From contig VYZI01000112.1 in NCBI GenBank assembly GCA_013397695.1, positions 163,450 through 227,449 on the forward strand: 64,000 nt of DNA, in the 5' to 3' direction. The stretch comes from Centropus unirufus. Its lineage: Eukaryota; Chordata; Aves; Cuculiformes; Centropidae. Both the position numbers and the translations under genes were made by a program. Below, one piece after another: positions 62,011-64,000 of this stretch (within the stretch, counting starts at the first letter, position 1; each line of letters opens with the position of its first letter). A model generated the notes under the pieces. The model was not told the DNA's origin and made no database searches. It saw only the letters and a program-made list of their open reading frames with translations.

Positions 62011-64000
62011 ACCCAGCGCCACAGATGAGGCTTTTATGTGGTATGCTTTGGGGAGCACCTGCTGCTAAATGTCCTCTGCTATTCATTGTCAACACCACAA
62101 AACAAGGGTGCAAATGGCCAACCCTCAGACGAATGTTTAAGGCAAGCAAAGAAGTCAGACTTTACACCTCCACACATTGCTTTCCTCCTGGCTAGGATAT
62201 TATAAGTCTACTATAGACAATGCCATGAAGTGTGAAATCCCATCTATACAGTCCACTCATCATTCCTATTTAATGTGAAAATAAATGTCACTGGGAGCTG
62301 CATAGTTTCTCCGTAGACCTAGGCTTTTCTATCCAACGGTGCTCTCCTTTTACAAAAGCCATATTACCTCTGTAGATACTTCTCAAGATGTTCAGATATA
62401 GGAGAAAAAACAGATTGCACAGAGTGGATCTAGAATAAATCATTACATTCAATAGTTCTGAAACAGAAATGGTACTCCAGCTTGCCATGGGGAAGATGTC
62501 AATTACCATCATGCTGGAACCTAAACTCCATGCTAGACATGAGCTGTTTTCACCGTCTATCTTTCAAAAGTATTGACTGATACAGACCACAAGCACAAGT
62601 GAACGTATTTTATACTGAACCCCAAAGGGAGGGAGAAGAGTTTTATGCTTTGAAATACACCCTTATTTGCTCGCAAGTTAAACGCAGGGCTTGTCTTGTC
62701 ACCAAGCCAGACAAGTTACCAACAACCTATTCTAATGCTATTTTCCCAGTTTATTCAATACTTGGCAATGAAAGCAGACATGAAACTATTGCAGCACAGA
62801 GCTACAAGGCAGGAGTTTTCCTTGACCACATGAGGAATTTCTTCCTCACCGTGTAGGGCTGCAACATGCTTACTGTCCTTGGTTATATCCATCACTATCT
62901 ACTGGGTGAAAAAATCATTTACAAAGCCTCTTTTCACCAAAGTGCATTTTCTTGGTTAATTGAAATTCAGCAAGCAGTAGAAGCTCATCAACACACTGTC
63001 TTCTTCACAAGAGGTGAAAATTTGCTCTCCAATATACTGCTGTTGCCTGACCTCTATTCCTCCTTTTGAGGCCCAACGGAAAGATTCCAGTGGTGAAAAT
63101 GTCAAAGGGTCTGTATTAGCTACCATAAGTCTGAAAAAGGCTATTATTTGAACATGCGACAGAGAATGCCTTGGAGGTACCACTGAAAAAAAGGCTTACT
63201 CTCACCGCATTTTTGGTCCTATTCGGTTTCTAGTAAACAAATTCCAGAAGGAAGGTGTCCAATACTGACTATGACAGAAAAAGTTGAAGGACAACAAAAG
63301 CAGCTAGAAATAATAAAGAAGAGGAAAGAGGAAAGCAAAGATTGAAAGAAACAGACTTCAAAGAGGAAGCATATATTCACAAAAATAGTGAGTGGGCAAA
63401 CACAGCTATGCCGGAAGAATTAGAAAAGACAGTTACTCAGCATGCTTTTTATTTCACAACCACAGATGACGACTAGTTTATCCATAACTATCCCCCTTTG
63501 GTACCTGCAAACTTGAGAAAAAAACACAGCTGTTCAAAATCAATGGCCTACATTTCCATTTGCTTTGCTAAGTAACTCTTCAATTTGCCTTTTTTTTTTT
63601 TTTTTTTGCTCTTTCTTTAGTGCTGAACCAAATAGAACGGAAGCCCACACTATCTCTTAGAGTCATCTTTATCTCTTTGGATACAATCTATCTATATGTA
63701 AGATCTAACCTCTTGCATTAGCATTAAGAGAAAGTGAAGTAAATGGGCAAGTACAATAAGAAAGGGAACTCAGACCTTCACTGAATTTTCCTCTAGAGTC
63801 ACTAGTGGTTCTGATTTTTACTCTATTTGGCTGAAAAGTGGAAGCCACATAAGTGACAGTTTTCATCGTTGGTATTGCACTGGGCTAATTTTGTCAGAGA
63901 TTAAAAGAATTGGCTACTCTATTTTCCCATTACCATTAATGTTCTCCTTTATTAACCATTTCCACCTAAGTATGGATAAATAGCTTTTAGTTTCAACAAA

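Larger units (their letters stand above)
52204..64000 (-). other. CADPS intron upstream of exon A (partial, at least 11.8 kb)
   Basis: Intron ending in ttttaaaag at 52204. The preceding CADPS exon, which should encode the conserved stretch ending near SYYE, was searched for and not found, so it lies beyond 64000. The intron contains hairpins at 54481, 56076, 56521 and 59726, a homopurine minisatellite at 61420-61648, a GC-richer block at about 61650-62010, and homopolymer runs at 58166-58181 (A) and 63590-63607 (T). No CR1 copy was recognised in it. Confidence 0.75.

Noticed and set aside
1..64000. CRISPR arrays, operons, tRNA or rRNA genes, riboswitches, bacterial promoters
   Set aside because: None are visible. 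The sequence is vertebrate intronic DNA, and the only tandem array (61.4 kb) has no spacers.

Overview
This window is eukaryotic, from a bird or close sauropsid. It is AT-rich and almost entirely intronic. Short exons on the minus strand have clean GT-AG splice sites, and the interspersed repeats are CR1 LINEs of avian type (the 'aatcatagaat' tail octamers, the 'gggttggaagagacctta' block and a FADD reverse-transcriptase box). No bacterial, plasmid or phage features are present. The species cannot be fixed from the sequence.

The only protein-coding gene I can support is an internal part of CADPS (calcium-dependent secretion activator 1, CAPS1), on the minus strand. Six consecutive coding exons lie, in transcript order, at 51871-52203, 31872-31952, 30020-30256, 25636-25757, 10669-10780 and 3490-3629. 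They join in frame into 341 codons plus 2 nt (1025 nt), with no stop, frameshift or missing exon. The encoded part runs from the N-terminal region through the C2 domain and stops just before the PH domain. Start codon, first exons and promoter lie beyond 64000. The PH domain, Munc13-homology region and C-terminus lie before position 1. The paralogue call (CADPS rather than CADPS2) rests on segments such as [11 protein letters not shown] and LYPTSNS.

Layout by region: 1-3489 downstream intron; 3630-10668 intron with a small CR1 scrap; 10781-25635 large intron with four CR1 pieces, including a sizeable reverse-transcriptase fragment; 25758-30019 intron with a 295-bp assembly gap; 30257-31871 short intron with an AT-rich hairpin; 31953-51870 very large intron with two ancient CR1 remnants, one younger CR1 tail and a pair of palindromes; 52204-64000 upstream intron with a cluster of perfect hairpins, a 229-nt uninterrupted purine tract built of a 21-bp minisatellite, and a GC-richer block holding a palindromic NRF1-type motif and a TATA-like box.

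I found no convincing undescribed biological system. The non-coding signals most worth checking are the purine minisatellite with its adjoining GC-rich block (61.4-62.0 kb) and the combined inverted/direct repeat at 56.5 kb. Almost all other open reading frames of 60-160 codons look like chance frames in AT-rich intron sequence.
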